Origin: Lysobacter sp. Root690
Lineage (GTDB): Bacteria; Pseudomonadota; Gammaproteobacteria; Xanthomonadales; Xanthomonadaceae
Reading direction: 5' to 3'
Length of the DNA: 64,000 nucleotides
Assembly: GCF_001427785.1 (NCBI RefSeq)
Contig: NZ_LMHM01000012.1
Location: forward strand, 556,445 to 620,444
Below are positions 41,511-51,305 of the stretch, piece by piece. The notes under the pieces were generated by a model that saw only the letters and a program-made list of their open reading frames with translations, made no database searches and was not told where the DNA came from. The position numbers and the translations under genes are program-made. The first letter of the stretch is position 1. Every line of letters starts with the position of its first letter.

Positions 41511-44396
41511 ATGACGACTCCGTGGCCCACCAATGCCTGCTACCTGCAACTGGACGATCTGATCGTTGATTTGCGGTTCCGCCGGCTGATCTGTCCTGAG
41601 CAGAGCGGAGAGATACCGCAGCGCGTTTTCGATTTATTTCTGCTGTTCGTTAGCGAACCTCACAAACTACACAGCCGATCGAGCTTGTTCGAGCGGCTGT
41701 GGTCTGGAACCATCGTCGAAGACACTAACCTGTCGCAGAATATTTGGCTGCTGCGCAAAGCGCTGGGCGAAACGCGCAAGAACTGGATCCGCACGGTCGC
41801 CAAGAGCGGCTACGTGTTCGAGCCGCCGGGTCCGTTGTGCTGGTTCGAGCAACTGCCGTCCAACGCGAGCACCGTCGGCGGAATCGCCGCTACGGATAGC
41901 ATCCAGTCCGCTCCGGTAGAGGCGGCCGCAGTTGCGGCAACTGCGCTTGAGAGCGTCGACACCGTCGCGGATCCGGCGATTCTGGCGCACGCGCAGCCCT
42001 CGGTGGATCCGATGATGGTGCGCGATTCCGCACCGCTAGCGACGAGTTCACCGATCCCGTCTGGTCCCGCCGGGCGTCTACATCGGTGGGGTGCGGGTGC
42101 GGCCGCACTGGCGTTGATTTGTGTCCTCGTCGCGTTATTTATGGGACAGCCTTGGCGGGTCGACCGCACCGGGCGGGCGGTGGCAATCGTGGCGCCACAG
42201 GAACAGCACAACTCGTCAGCATGGGCGACGACGCTGTTAGAGCAATGGCTGTCATGGAAGCTAGACAGCCTGCCCGAAGTTAACTTGATGACGCAAAGTG
42301 ATCTTGCGGCTGGTGGCGGTCCCACATCGGTCGATGTGGTATTCCTCTCATCGGAGCGTTTGCCGGACGACTCCGAACGGATCGCGGTCTATGCGCGTGT
42401 TTTGCGCGATGGCAAAGAAGCGCGTTTCGAAGCGCAGGGCGATCGCTCCGAAGCGCCCGCGCTAATCGATTCGGTTTCGCGTAAGGTCGTCGCCGAACTG
42501 GTGCCGAAACACGAGCGGCCTTGGCCTACGCTGGAACTGAGTGTGCGCGCAGCCGAACGCTACGCCGAGGTCGCGGACGCGCGCCGTCATCGTGACTGGA
42601 TGGCAGTGGCCAGGATCGGCGCGGAGGTGGTCGAGATGGCGCCGCGCTTCGGCCTGGTGCGCTTGCAACTCGCCGAAGCTCAGGCCGAGTTGTACAACTC
42701 GGTCGCGGCCAACGAACAGATGCAGATGGCGGTGCGGCTGCTCGCGCCGGCGCCCGCCGGCGTCGGCGCACAGTTGCAGGCACAGCGGCTGGCGGTCGAT
42801 CCGCTGAGCGAAAGAAATGCACTCGAAGCCTATTCGTCACTGATCGAACGTTATCCGGATAAGGCTGCCTACCGTCTGGAACAGGTGCGCTTGCTACTCT
42901 CGGTCGGACGTCCGAAGGATGCGCAGATGCGACTGGCGGCGATGCCGAACGCCCATGAGCCGGTCAGCGTGCGCGTCGCCAAAGATCAATATCGCGCCGA
43001 TGCCTACCGCATGATGGGCGACCTAGATCGCTCACGGTCAGTAGCCGCTCACGCGGAAAAGATATTGCGGGAGCTGGGACCGGGATGGAGCATTGAGCAC
43101 GCGGACGCGATGCTGAACCTTGCCATTGCCGACACCTACCAGCACCCCGAGCGAGGCGCCTCGCCCTGGTACGAACGTGCCGCCGATCTCTACGAACGTT
43201 CGGGTAATTCGACTCGGGCCCTGCATGCGCGCTTTCTCGCACGGATGACCGGCCGTCCTGGGCCTGACGGCGATGCAGGCATGGATGAGCTGCTGGCGCG
43301 TGCCCGCGCGGGCGGTTATCGACGGCTGGAACTCATGGCTCTCATGGCGAGCGCCAGCCGTGCGGCCGGCATGGGCGATATCGCCGTCTATCGCGCTAGG
43401 CAGAACCAAGCTTATGCGGTGGCGGAAGCCGCTGGGGACGTGCATTCAATGCGCCAGATAAGTGTCGTACTGCTTGGTGACCTCATCCAGTCTGGACGAT
43501 TCGCCGAAGCCGATGCGAGCATCGCTCGGCTGCGCGATGCGAATCTGCAAACGGGCGCAATCTTCCTCTACGGACAGCAGGTGGCGAAGCTGGCCTTCAT
43601 TCGCGGACGCTATCACTATGCGTTGACTGCATTGGACAATGCGGAGAAGTTGCAGCCCACCGTAGTGCAACAACCGGCAGATACCAGTGTGAGGGCGGGT
43701 TTGGACTGCAATCGCGCCGACATTCTGATTGAACTGGGACGTCTGCCGGAGGCCAGACAAAGCCTAGTGCGATGCGCGAAATCTAACTATCGTTCTACTG
43801 GGGCATCAGCGATCGTCGGGGAAAGCCGCATCGAACTGATCTCTGGCGATCGACGGCGAGCCGCCGCCTTATTGGAGCAGGCGGAGAAATCACCGGTAAT
43901 GGGTGCGGCCAGCAAATGGACGCACCTAATCAGCATTGCCTTGATCGCGGTGCGTCTGGGTGATACCGATCGTGCCGACCGCATATACGCAAAGCTGCTT
44001 CCCGAATTGCAGTCGACTGGGTATGCGATGCAGGTCGCGGCGGTGCGCGTCGGCCAAGTTGAAAGCGCGGCGACCCGGGGCGATTGGGTGCTGAGCCAGT
44101 CGCATTCTGCCGAAGCCAGGAAACTTATTCCGAGCGACGCCTGGTCCTTGCTCAGCCGACTGGATCTGATCGAGGCATGGGGCGCGCGCGAACGCGGTGA
44201 CATGGCCGCGGCCGCAACGATAGCGTCCAAGCTGCATCGCGAGGCCCGCCGCCTCGGCGACGTGGCGATGGAACTGCAAGTCCACAGCCTGCTGCCCGCG
44301 GGCGTGATGCAAGACGATTGCAGCGCCGTCGAGCGGGAAGCAGCAATTGCGCATACAGGCATGCGGCGCCCAGATGCGGGCTGGCTGGGGCCATAA
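41511..44396 (+). CDS. CadC-like winged-helix membrane regulator with TPR region
   Basis: 961 residues from ATG 41511; the frame is open upstream to 41,430, but the related pseudogene at 32,994 starts at the same MTTPWP point. Residues about 10-105 form an OmpR-type winged helix (PQRVFDLFLLFVSEPHKLHS, then NLSQNIWLLRKALGE, TVAKSGYVFEPP). A single membrane segment (AGAAALALICVLVALFM near 205) follows a linker. The large C-terminal part has helical repeats (ERYAEVADARRHRDWMAVAR and many similar), probably TPR, placed in the periplasm by topology. Likely role: a one-component membrane regulator that senses an envelope or periplasmic cue; the adhesin next to it is a plausible target. Confidence 0.8.
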   Translation: MTTPWPTNACYLQLDDLIVDLRFRRLICPEQSGEIPQRVFDLFLLFVSEPHKLHSRSSLFERLWSGTIVEDTNLSQNIWLLRKALGETRKNWIRTVAKSGYVFEPPGPLCWFEQLPSNASTVGGIAATDSIQSAPVEAAAVAATALESVDTVADPAILAHAQPSVDPMMVRDSAPLATSSPIPSGPAGRLHRWGAGAAALALICVLVALFMGQPWRVDRTGRAVAIVAPQEQHNSSAWATTLLEQWLSWKLDSLPEVNLMTQSDLAAGGGPTSVDVVFLSSERLPDDSERIAVYARVLRDGKEARFEAQGDRSEAPALIDSVSRKVVAELVPKHERPWPTLELSVRAAERYAEVADARRHRDWMAVARIGAEVVEMAPRFGLVRLQLAEAQAELYNSVAANEQMQMAVRLLAPAPAGVGAQLQAQRLAVDPLSERNALEAYSSLIERYPDKAAYRLEQVRLLLSVGRPKDAQMRLAAMPNAHEPVSVRVAKDQYRADAYRMMGDLDRSRSVAAHAEKILRELGPGWSIEHADAMLNLAIADTYQHPERGASPWYERAADLYERSGNSTRALHARFLARMTGRPGPDGDAGMDELLARARAGGYRRLELMALMASASRAAGMGDIAVYRARQNQAYAVAEAAGDVHSMRQISVVLLGDLIQSGRFAEADASIARLRDANLQTGAIFLYGQQVAKLAFIRGRYHYALTALDNAEKLQPTVVQQPADTSVRAGLDCNRADILIELGRLPEARQSLVRCAKSNYRSTGASAIVGESRIELISGDRRRAAALLEQAEKSPVMGAASKWTHLISIALIAVRLGDTDRADRIYAKLLPELQSTGYAMQVAAVRVGQVESAATRGDWVLSQSHSAEARKLIPSDAWSLLSRLDLIEAWGARERGDMAAAATIASKLHREARRLGDVAMELQVHSLLPAGVMQDDCSAVEREAAIAHTGMRRPDAGWLGP

Positions 44397-44446
44397 CGCG
44401 CAGCTCCGTTCGCCGCTGTGTCTTTCGTCCGGACGATCTTTCGGCC

Positions 44447-44644
44447 ATGGAGATCAAGTTTCAGCGTGACCGCTGTGCGTCGGAAGAACACCCACTGACG
44501 ACGCCCTTCTACCGAACATCTGAGGTGCTGATATTTGCTTCGCCCGCCCTCGTAGAAGCGTGGCTGTGGCACTACAAGGTCGTACAGTTGGGCGTTACGG
44601 CCGGCCAAGACTTAACACACATGCTTATCGTCACCCGGCATTAG
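44447..44644 (+). CDS. Possible small protein, unknown function
   Basis: 65 residues from ATG 44447, with no convincing ribosome binding site and no known motif. It lies between the regulator and paoA in a 510-base stretch that holds no other supported gene (the frame at 44,720-44,923 is equally doubtful). It could be a gene remnant. Confidence 0.25.
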   Translation: MEIKFQRDRCASEEHPLTTPFYRTSEVLIFASPALVEAWLWHYKVVQLGVTAGQDLTHMLIVTRH

Positions 44645-44906
44645 CCATAGCGCCTTGCGTACTGCGGGTTTTCGGGAGCTAATCGGCCATCGCATGAGCT
44701 ACCGATAAGCGATCATTCGATGGACAAATGGAAAGAGCTAGGGCTCTTTGCTGCATTGCACCACGCCTCAATTCACCTCGTGCTGGCGCCGTGGATTTAT
44801 AAGGCTGCTGTTATCAGCGCCAACTGGATCACGCGCGGCTTGCATCTACTGATTTACCCTTGTGCTCGTCGTGCCAGCTATCGCCAGCCGAGAAGGAGCC
44901 CTGCAC

Positions 44907-45548
44907 GTGGACAGCCTGCTTAAACTCAACCTCACCCGACGGCAACTGCTCAAGGCCGGCGCGGCATCGGCCGCCGCCGCCGCGGCGCCCTCGGTGGCGT
45001 TTGCGAAGGCGCCGGACGAGCCGGCTCGGCCACCGGTGATGACGAAGGTCTCATTCGAGGTCAACGGCAAACCCGAGGCGCTCGAACTCGACACGCGCAC
45101 CAGCCTGCTGGATGCGCTTCGCGAGCACTTGCATCTGACCGGCACCAAGAAGGGGTGCGATCACGGCCAGTGCGGCGCATGCACGGTGATGGTCGATGGC
45201 CGGCGCATCAACGCGTGTCTGACTCTCGCGGTGATGCACGAAGGTGATCGCATCACCACCATCGAAGGCCTCGGCACCCCGGACAAACTGCATCCGATGC
45301 AAGCGGCCTTCATCAAGCACGACGGCTACCAGTGCGGCTACTGCACGCCCGGCCAGATCTGCTCAGCGGTGGCGATGCTGGGCGAAATCAAGAGCGGGGT
45401 GCCGAGCCTGGTCAGCGAAAAACTGACCGCGCGTCCGAAGCCGAGCGCCGACGAGATCCGCGAGCGCATGAGCGGCAACATCTGTCGCTGTGGCGCGTAC
45501 TCCAACATCGTCGACGCGATTACCGAAGTCGCCGGGAGGTCCGCATGA
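44907..45548 (+). CDS. paoA: Periplasmic aldehyde oxidoreductase, 2Fe-2S subunit
   Basis: 213 residues from GTG 44907, which has AAGGAG 8 bases upstream. A Tat signal is clear: [20 protein letters not shown]. The ferredoxin-like domain has [16 protein letters not shown] for the first [2Fe-2S] cluster, and the helical domain has CGYCTPGQI and GNICRCGAY for the second. Together with the next two genes it forms PaoABC, which oxidises a broad range of aldehydes, mainly aromatic, to acids in the periplasm as a detoxifying enzyme. It is co-transcribed with paoB (4-base overlap). Confidence 0.9.
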   Translation: MDSLLKLNLTRRQLLKAGAASAAAAAAPSVAFAKAPDEPARPPVMTKVSFEVNGKPEALELDTRTSLLDALREHLHLTGTKKGCDHGQCGACTVMVDGRRINACLTLAVMHEGDRITTIEGLGTPDKLHPMQAAFIKHDGYQCGYCTPGQICSAVAMLGEIKSGVPSLVSEKLTARPKPSADEIRERMSGNICRCGAYSNIVDAITEVAGRSA

Positions 45549-46495
45549 AGGCCTTCACCTATGAGCGCGTGTCATCGCCCGCCGAAGCGGCCGCGGCGGC
45601 GGCGCGCACGCCGGGCGCGCGGTTCATCGCCGGCGGGACCAACCTGCTGGACCTGATGAAGCTGGAAGTCGAGACGCCCGGCCATCTGATCGACGTCAAT
45701 GCGCTCAAGCTCGATGCGATCGAGTCGACCTCCGAAGGCGGGCTCAAGATCGGCGCGCTGGTGCGCAATACCGATCTGGCCGCTCATCCGCGCATTCGCC
45801 GCGACTATGCGCTGGTGTCGCGCGCGGTGGTGGCCGGCGCGTCCGGGCAGTTGCGCAACAAGGCCACGACCGGCGGCAATCTGCTGCAGCGCACGCGTTG
45901 CCCGTATTTTTACGACACGAATCAGCGTTGCAACAAGCGCAATCCCGGCAGCGGCTGCGCTGCGTTGGAAGGCGTCAGCCGCCAACTGGCGGTGATCGGC
46001 GGTAGCAAGGACTGCATCGCAACCTATCCCGGTGACATGGCCGTCGCCATGCGCGCCCTGGACGCGACCGTGCAGACCGTGCAGGCCGACGGCAGCGAGC
46101 GCAGCATCCCGCTGGCGCAGTTCTATCGCGCCCCGGCGAGTACGCCACATCTGGACACCGTGTTGGGCCAAGGCGAGCTGATCACCTCGGTGACCCTGCC
46201 CAAGCCGATCGGCGGAACCCACATCTACCGCAAGGTGCGCGACCGCGCGTCGTATGCGTTCGCGCTGGTGTCGATCGCCGCGGTGGTCCAGAACGACGGC
46301 AGCGGGCGTGTCGCGGTCGGTGGCGTCGCGTATGCGCCATGGCGCAGCGACGTGGCCGACGCGCAACTCGTCAACGGCGCCAAGGCCGTGACCGGCGTGC
46401 TGTTCGACGGCGCCAAGCCCACCGAGCAAAACCGCTTCAAGCTGCTGCTGGCAGAGCGCACGCTCGCCGCGGTGCTGGCCGAGGCGAAGGAGTGA
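45545..46495 (+). CDS. paoB: Periplasmic aldehyde oxidoreductase, FAD subunit
   Basis: 316 residues from ATG 45545, overlapping the paoA stop. FAD-binding motifs are [13 protein letters not shown] near residue 33 and [18 protein letters not shown] near 110. The cysteines of [20 protein letters not shown] and GCAALEG fit the extra [4Fe-4S] cluster that sets PaoB apart from other flavin subunits of the xanthine dehydrogenase family. No signal peptide: the complex is exported by the Tat signal of PaoA. Confidence 0.9.
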   Translation: MKAFTYERVSSPAEAAAAAARTPGARFIAGGTNLLDLMKLEVETPGHLIDVNALKLDAIESTSEGGLKIGALVRNTDLAAHPRIRRDYALVSRAVVAGASGQLRNKATTGGNLLQRTRCPYFYDTNQRCNKRNPGSGCAALEGVSRQLAVIGGSKDCIATYPGDMAVAMRALDATVQTVQADGSERSIPLAQFYRAPASTPHLDTVLGQGELITSVTLPKPIGGTHIYRKVRDRASYAFALVSIAAVVQNDGSGRVAVGGVAYAPWRSDVADAQLVNGAKAVTGVLFDGAKPTEQNRFKLLLAERTLAAVLAEAKE

Positions 46496-46499
46496 TGCC

Positions 46500-48698
46500 A
46501 TGAAATTCGATACCCCCGCCACGACCAATCCCATCGACCAGCTCAAGGTGGTCGGCAAACCGCTGGATCGCATCGATGGCCCCTTGAAGGTCACCGGCAC
46601 CGCGCCCTATGCCTACGAGCAGCACGAGGCTGTCCGCAATGCGGTGTATGGCCATGTCATCGGCGCCGGCATCGCCAAGGGCCGGATCATGTCGATGGAA
46701 CTCGACGCCGCGCGCCGGGCTCCCGGCGTGTTGGCCATCGTGACCGCCGCCAACGCGGGCAAGCTGGCGAAGGGCGACTTCAACACCGCCAAGCTGCTCG
46801 GCGGTCCGGTGATTCAGCACTACCATCAGGCGGTCGCGCTGGTGGTCGCCGAGACCTTCGAACAGGCGCGCGCCGCGGCCGGCCTGGTGCGCATCCGCTA
46901 CGACCGCGGCGCCGGCGCATTCGATCTGGCCGCGGCCAAGCCATCGGCGGTGGTGTCCGAACGCGATCAGCCCGACATCGCCGTCGGCGATTTCGCCGGC
47001 GCGTTCGCCGCGGCGCCGGTGCAACTCGATGCCACCTATCACACGCCCGACCAGTCGCACGCGATGATGGAGCCGCACGCGTCGATCGCCGCCTGGGACG
47101 GCGACAAGCTCACACTGTGGACGTCCAACCAGATGATCGCGTGGGGCCGCGGCGATGTCGCCAAGACCTTGGGCATAGCGAAGGAAAACGTTCGCCTGGT
47201 CTCGCCCTTTATCGGTGGCGGCTTCGGCGGAAAATTGTTCGTCCGCGCCGACGCGGTGCTCGCGGCGCTGGGCGCGCGCGCGGCGGGACGGCCTGTCAAG
47301 GTCGCGCTGCCCCGGCCCTTGATCGCGAACAACACCACCCATCGTCCCGCGACGATTCAGCGCATCCGCATCGGTGCGACCAAGGACGGTAAGATCAGCG
47401 CCATCGGCCACGAAAGCTGGTCTGGCGATCTGCCCGGCGGCGGGATCGAGAACGCGGTTCAGCAGACCCGGCTGCTGTACGCCGGCGCCAATCGCATGAT
47501 CAAGGCGCGCCTGGCCACACTGGACCTGCCCGAAGCCAATGCGATGCGTGCGCCCGGTGAAGCGCCCGGATTGATGGCGCTGGAAATCGCCATGGATGAG
47601 ATGGCGGAAAAGCTCGGCATGGATCCGGTCGAGTTCCGCATCCTCAACGACACCCAGGTCGATCCGGAGAAGCCGGAGCGTCCGTTTTCGCAGCGCGAGC
47701 TGGTGCAATGCCTGCGCACCGGCGCCGAACGTTTCGGCTGGAGCAAACGCAATCCCAAGCACGGCGCCGTGCGCGACGGGCGTTGGTTGGTGGGCATGGG
47801 CATGGCGGCGGGGTTCCGCAACAACCTGGTGATGAAGTCGGGCGCTCGCGTGCGCTTGACCGCCGATGGCAAGGTCACGGTGGAAACCGACATGACCGAC
47901 ATCGGCACGGGCAGCTACACCATCATCGGCCAGACCGCCGCCGAGGTAATGGGCGTACCGCTGGACAAGGTGGTCGTGCGGCTGGGCGATTCGGATTTCC
48001 CGGTCTCGGCCGGCTCAGGCGGCCAATGGGGCGCCAACAGCTCAACCGCGGGCGTCTATGCCGCCTGCATGAAGCTGCGCGGGATCGTCGCGGCGAAGCT
48101 CGGACTCGATGCGGACAAGGCGACCTTCGCCGACGGCAAGGTCAGCGTGGACGGGCGCAGCATCGCGCTCGCAAAAGCCGCCGAGTCCGGTGACGTGGTG
48201 GCCGAAGACAGCATCGAGTTCGGCGACCTGGCCAAGAAGTTCCAGCAATCGACCTTCGCCGCTCATTTCGTCGAGGTCGGCGTGGACATCGCCACCGGTG
48301 AGTCACGCATCCGCCGCATGCTGGCGGTGTGCGCGGCCGGCCGTATCCTCAACCCCAAGCAGGCCCGCAGCCAGGTGATCGGCGCCATGACCATGGGCAT
48401 CGGTGGCGCGCTATCGGAAGAACTGGCGGTGGACAAGCGTCTTGGCTTCTTCGTCAACCATGACCTCGCAGGTTACGAAGTGGCGGTGCATGCCGATGTG
48501 CCGCATCAGGAGGTTATTTTCCTCGACGAGGCCGACGACAAGTCATCGCCGATGAAGGCTAAAGGTGTGGGCGAGCTCGGTCTTTGCGGTGTAAGTGCCG
48601 CTATCGCCAATGCCATCCATAACGCCACTGGCATCCGCGTGCGTGAGTATCCGATAACCTTGGACAAGCTGTTGCCTCAACTTCCTGTGATGGCGTAG
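46500..48698 (+). CDS. paoC: Periplasmic aldehyde oxidoreductase, molybdenum cofactor subunit
   Basis: 732 residues. It starts with the KVVGKPLDRIDGPLKVTGTA segment typical of the large subunit. Molybdopterin-binding motifs include SPFIGGGFGGK near 238 and GSGGQWGANSSTAG near 505. The catalytic glutamate is in AKGVGELGLCGVSAAIANAI near 690. It is separated from paoB by 4 bases. The cofactor-inserting chaperone gene (paoD) that follows in E. coli is not present here; an antiporter gene comes next. Confidence 0.9.
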   Translation: MKFDTPATTNPIDQLKVVGKPLDRIDGPLKVTGTAPYAYEQHEAVRNAVYGHVIGAGIAKGRIMSMELDAARRAPGVLAIVTAANAGKLAKGDFNTAKLLGGPVIQHYHQAVALVVAETFEQARAAAGLVRIRYDRGAGAFDLAAAKPSAVVSERDQPDIAVGDFAGAFAAAPVQLDATYHTPDQSHAMMEPHASIAAWDGDKLTLWTSNQMIAWGRGDVAKTLGIAKENVRLVSPFIGGGFGGKLFVRADAVLAALGARAAGRPVKVALPRPLIANNTTHRPATIQRIRIGATKDGKISAIGHESWSGDLPGGGIENAVQQTRLLYAGANRMIKARLATLDLPEANAMRAPGEAPGLMALEIAMDEMAEKLGMDPVEFRILNDTQVDPEKPERPFSQRELVQCLRTGAERFGWSKRNPKHGAVRDGRWLVGMGMAAGFRNNLVMKSGARVRLTADGKVTVETDMTDIGTGSYTIIGQTAAEVMGVPLDKVVVRLGDSDFPVSAGSGGQWGANSSTAGVYAACMKLRGIVAAKLGLDADKATFADGKVSVDGRSIALAKAAESGDVVAEDSIEFGDLAKKFQQSTFAAHFVEVGVDIATGESRIRRMLAVCAAGRILNPKQARSQVIGAMTMGIGGALSEELAVDKRLGFFVNHDLAGYEVAVHADVPHQEVIFLDEADDKSSPMKAKGVGELGLCGVSAAIANAIHNATGIRVREYPITLDKLLPQLPVMA

Positions 48699-48754
48699 TC
48701 GCGAATGCGATAGCGCTTACCCGTGCGTCCGCGTGTTTGGAGGGGGGCTAGTGC

Positions 48755-50290
48755 ATGCGGACACGGCGTGATGTCGCTGCGAGCACGCGTCCGTCCAAGT
48801 TTCTCCAGGCGAGCATCGCCTTTACGGGGACCGCGATGTCGTTATTTGAAACCCTGGTGATTCTGCTGCTGGTGTCGGCCTTGCTGCTGCAGCTTGCGCG
48901 TCGATTGCGCTGGCCGTACCCGGCGTTGTTAGCCTTGGCCGGGGTGCTCGTCGCAATGTCGCCGTGGGCACCGAAGATCGCAATCGATCCCCATCTGGCT
49001 TTAGTGCTATTCATTGCGCCAGCGCTTCTATCCGCCGCGTACAACACATCGCCGTATGAGCTGCGACAGCATTGGCCGCAACTGCTCGCGCTGGCGGTCA
49101 TCGCGGTACTGCTCACTACCGCCGCAGTGGCTTGGCTGGGCTGGGGTGTGGGCGGTTTGCCGCTCGCCGCGGCTGTTGCGTTGGGCGCAATTGTTGCTCC
49201 TCCCGACGCTGCGGCTGCCCAAGCCGTTCTCGCCAGCCAAGGCTTGCCTCGTCGCACAATGACCGTGTTGCAAGGCGAAAGTCTACTCAATGACGCAACG
49301 GCATTGCTCCTATTCTCCGCCGCGGTCGGAGTGGCTAGTCATACGGGTGACGTCGCGTCGTTGCTGCCGACATTGTTGTTAGGAATTCCGGGCGGACTGC
49401 TGTGGGGCTGTGTGGCCGGCGCGCTATTCGTCTCGCTGTGGCGCTTCTGGGCCGGCACGCACAGTATTACCATCCTCGAATTCGCATCTACATTTGGAAT
49501 CTGGATGCTGGCCGAGCGCATGCATGTCTCACCGGTGCTGGCTGTAGTGGCTTACGCGATGTGGCTGGCCCGTGGTGCGCCAAAGCGGCAAAGTCCGCGC
49601 GACAGAGTCCATTCGTCCTCGGTATGGGACTCCGCCGTGTTCATTCTAAATGTGCTCGCGTTTCTGCTGATGGGGCTGCAAGCTCGTGACATCCTAAGGC
49701 GATTGGATGGAAACGCGCTTTGGGATTCGATAGGCTTCGCAGCGTTAGTGCTACTGGTGGTCGTGGTGACCCGATTGGGCTGGGTCTTATCGTATCGCGC
49801 AATCCTTGGCCGCCTACTGCCGGGCCTCAGCAAGACCGGCGGAGATTTGAGGCTGCGCGTGCTGATCGGCTGGTCGGGCATGCGCGGAGTGCTGACCATG
49901 GCGACCGCGATGTCCTTGCCCACCCAATTCCCCGGCCGCGACGTGATCATGCTGAGCGCATTTGCCGTCGTGCTCGGCACCCTGGTCATACAGGGCGCCA
50001 CAATTGCGCCGATGATCCGCTGGCTGGGTATTCCTCCGGACGTGTCGCTGGAACGCGATATCAAGCATGCACGCGCGATATTGGATCAGGTAGTCGAGGA
50101 TATGGCTGCTGAGGACGTCGACGATCGCGGCCATTCCCGCAAGGTAGTCGATGCGCAACGCGAAGCGTTGCAGAAGCTTCTGAGCGATCACCGTATTGCG
50201 CAGGACGTATTCGGCCATCTGCAGGAAGAGTTGGACTGGCGCGAACTGAGCATCACCTCGCACTCCGACCGCGAGATCAGGGAAGCATGA
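48755..50290 (+). CDS. CPA1-family Na+/H+ antiporter
   Basis: 511 residues from ATG 48755, preceded by GGAGGGGGG; ATG 48836 would start just before the first helix. About 11-12 membrane segments run to residue 420. PPDAAAAQAVL near 150 corresponds to the ND/DD-type region of CPA1 exchangers, and GESLLNDATALLLF near 177 is the signature GE-S-x-x-N-D motif. LIGWSGMRGVLTMATAMSLP near 375 contains the conserved arginine. The cytoplasmic tail is charged and short (about 85 residues). Role: sodium/proton exchange and pH or salt balance. It overlaps the next gene by 4 bases. Confidence 0.85.
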   Translation: MRTRRDVAASTRPSKFLQASIAFTGTAMSLFETLVILLLVSALLLQLARRLRWPYPALLALAGVLVAMSPWAPKIAIDPHLALVLFIAPALLSAAYNTSPYELRQHWPQLLALAVIAVLLTTAAVAWLGWGVGGLPLAAAVALGAIVAPPDAAAAQAVLASQGLPRRTMTVLQGESLLNDATALLLFSAAVGVASHTGDVASLLPTLLLGIPGGLLWGCVAGALFVSLWRFWAGTHSITILEFASTFGIWMLAERMHVSPVLAVVAYAMWLARGAPKRQSPRDRVHSSSVWDSAVFILNVLAFLLMGLQARDILRRLDGNALWDSIGFAALVLLVVVVTRLGWVLSYRAILGRLLPGLSKTGGDLRLRVLIGWSGMRGVLTMATAMSLPTQFPGRDVIMLSAFAVVLGTLVIQGATIAPMIRWLGIPPDVSLERDIKHARAILDQVVEDMAAEDVDDRGHSRKVVDAQREALQKLLSDHRIAQDVFGHLQEELDWRELSITSHSDREIREA

Positions 50291-50643
50291 CGGATATGAG
50301 CGACCGCCCGTCCGCTGCGTTGTTCACCCCAGATGGGCGCTACCTCATAGTGCGTGGCCGACTATGGCGCGCGGCAAACCCGGATCTCGCCGAGAGCGAT
50401 CGGAAGAATTTTGTGGCTGAACTGATGGATGCCCGTCGCGCGATCAAGCAATATCGCAACGATTCCGCGGCACTGGCGAAAGCGCGACGGCGTGTCCATC
50501 TCGCAAAGGTCGCCCTCGGTGAGCGTGGACCTGTATGGTGGAGCGATGGCGCGCCCGATCTAAATCGTAAGCTGGTGACCGGTACTCCGTACGCGACTTG
50601 GTTCGCAACGGCAGTGGCTCCTGTACCTGCGGAGCACGAATGA
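50287..50643 (+). CDS. Conserved-looking small protein, unknown function
   Basis: 118 residues from ATG 50287, overlapping the antiporter stop, so translation is coupled. The sequence LFTPDGRYLIVRGRLWRAAN then AELMDARRAIKQYR looks like a compact basic protein that is common beside other genes in Xanthomonadaceae, but I cannot name the family. The coupling suggests a link to the antiporter only by position. Confidence 0.6.
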   Translation: MTDMSDRPSAALFTPDGRYLIVRGRLWRAANPDLAESDRKNFVAELMDARRAIKQYRNDSAALAKARRRVHLAKVALGERGPVWWSDGAPDLNRKLVTGTPYATWFATAVAPVPAEHE

Positions 50644-50822
50644 TAAGTGAGAGGGCAGGTAGCAGGCGAAGACCGCTCTTACGGCGGGAGGACGCGGCCG
50701 GTTGGACTGCGTCAGCTCTATCGAAAATCTCGCGAACAAGGTCGTCACTTGTTCACGAATTCGTGACGCTACCGGCGATAGGTTCACGGTGTTCAGGGGG
50801 GAATCACTCTAGGGCCAAATCT

Positions 50823-51218
50823 ATGGGAAGCCGAGCATTCGAAACTTCATCCCCATCTATCGCTTTGGCGGTCGATTCAGATGCCGAAATCGCATACTGG
50901 AGAGTTCGATATAGGGAGCTTCCACGTTGTGCCGAAGCGCGCTGGGAGGACATAGAGCCTGCACTTAAGCTGGGCATCGATGCATGCTTGAAAGCGGCCG
51001 GCCGAGATCTTTTGGAAATGCTCGATGAGCTCGAAGTTCGCTATCGCCGCACGCAATCAGGCTCGCGACTAGACTGGGTTCAAGCACGAGATGTGGTCGC
51101 TGCTGCATGGGTGCGCGTATGGAGCCAAAAGCGCCTTCCGCTCGTCGCACATCCTGGCCCTCAGTATCCCCGACGAGCAGCCGCTATGCCTCATCATCCT
51201 GACATCCTTGAGTCCTAA
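50823..51218 (+). CDS. Small protein of unknown function
   Basis: 131 residues from ATG 50823. The core (DAEIAYWRVRYRELPRCAEA, then DIEPALKLGIDACLKAAGRD and ARDVVAAAWVRVW) is amphipathic and helical and looks like a folded domain rather than noise. The upstream part of the open frame (50,598-50,822) is not protein-like. No clear ribosome binding site. No known family. Confidence 0.5.
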   Translation: MGSRAFETSSPSIALAVDSDAEIAYWRVRYRELPRCAEARWEDIEPALKLGIDACLKAAGRDLLEMLDELEVRYRRTQSGSRLDWVQARDVVAAAWVRVWSQKRLPLVAHPGPQYPRRAAAMPHHPDILES

Positions 51219-51305
51219 CAGGTGCTGATTCGCTCAAGTTGAAGTCCGAGAGGGGATGATTCGATCCATCAAAATGTTGTTGACTGATCACCGTCTCTGC
51301 GGGAA

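Noticed and set aside
45572-47762. Long minus-strand frames opposite paoB and paoC
   Set aside because: They are shadows of well-identified genes on the plus strand.
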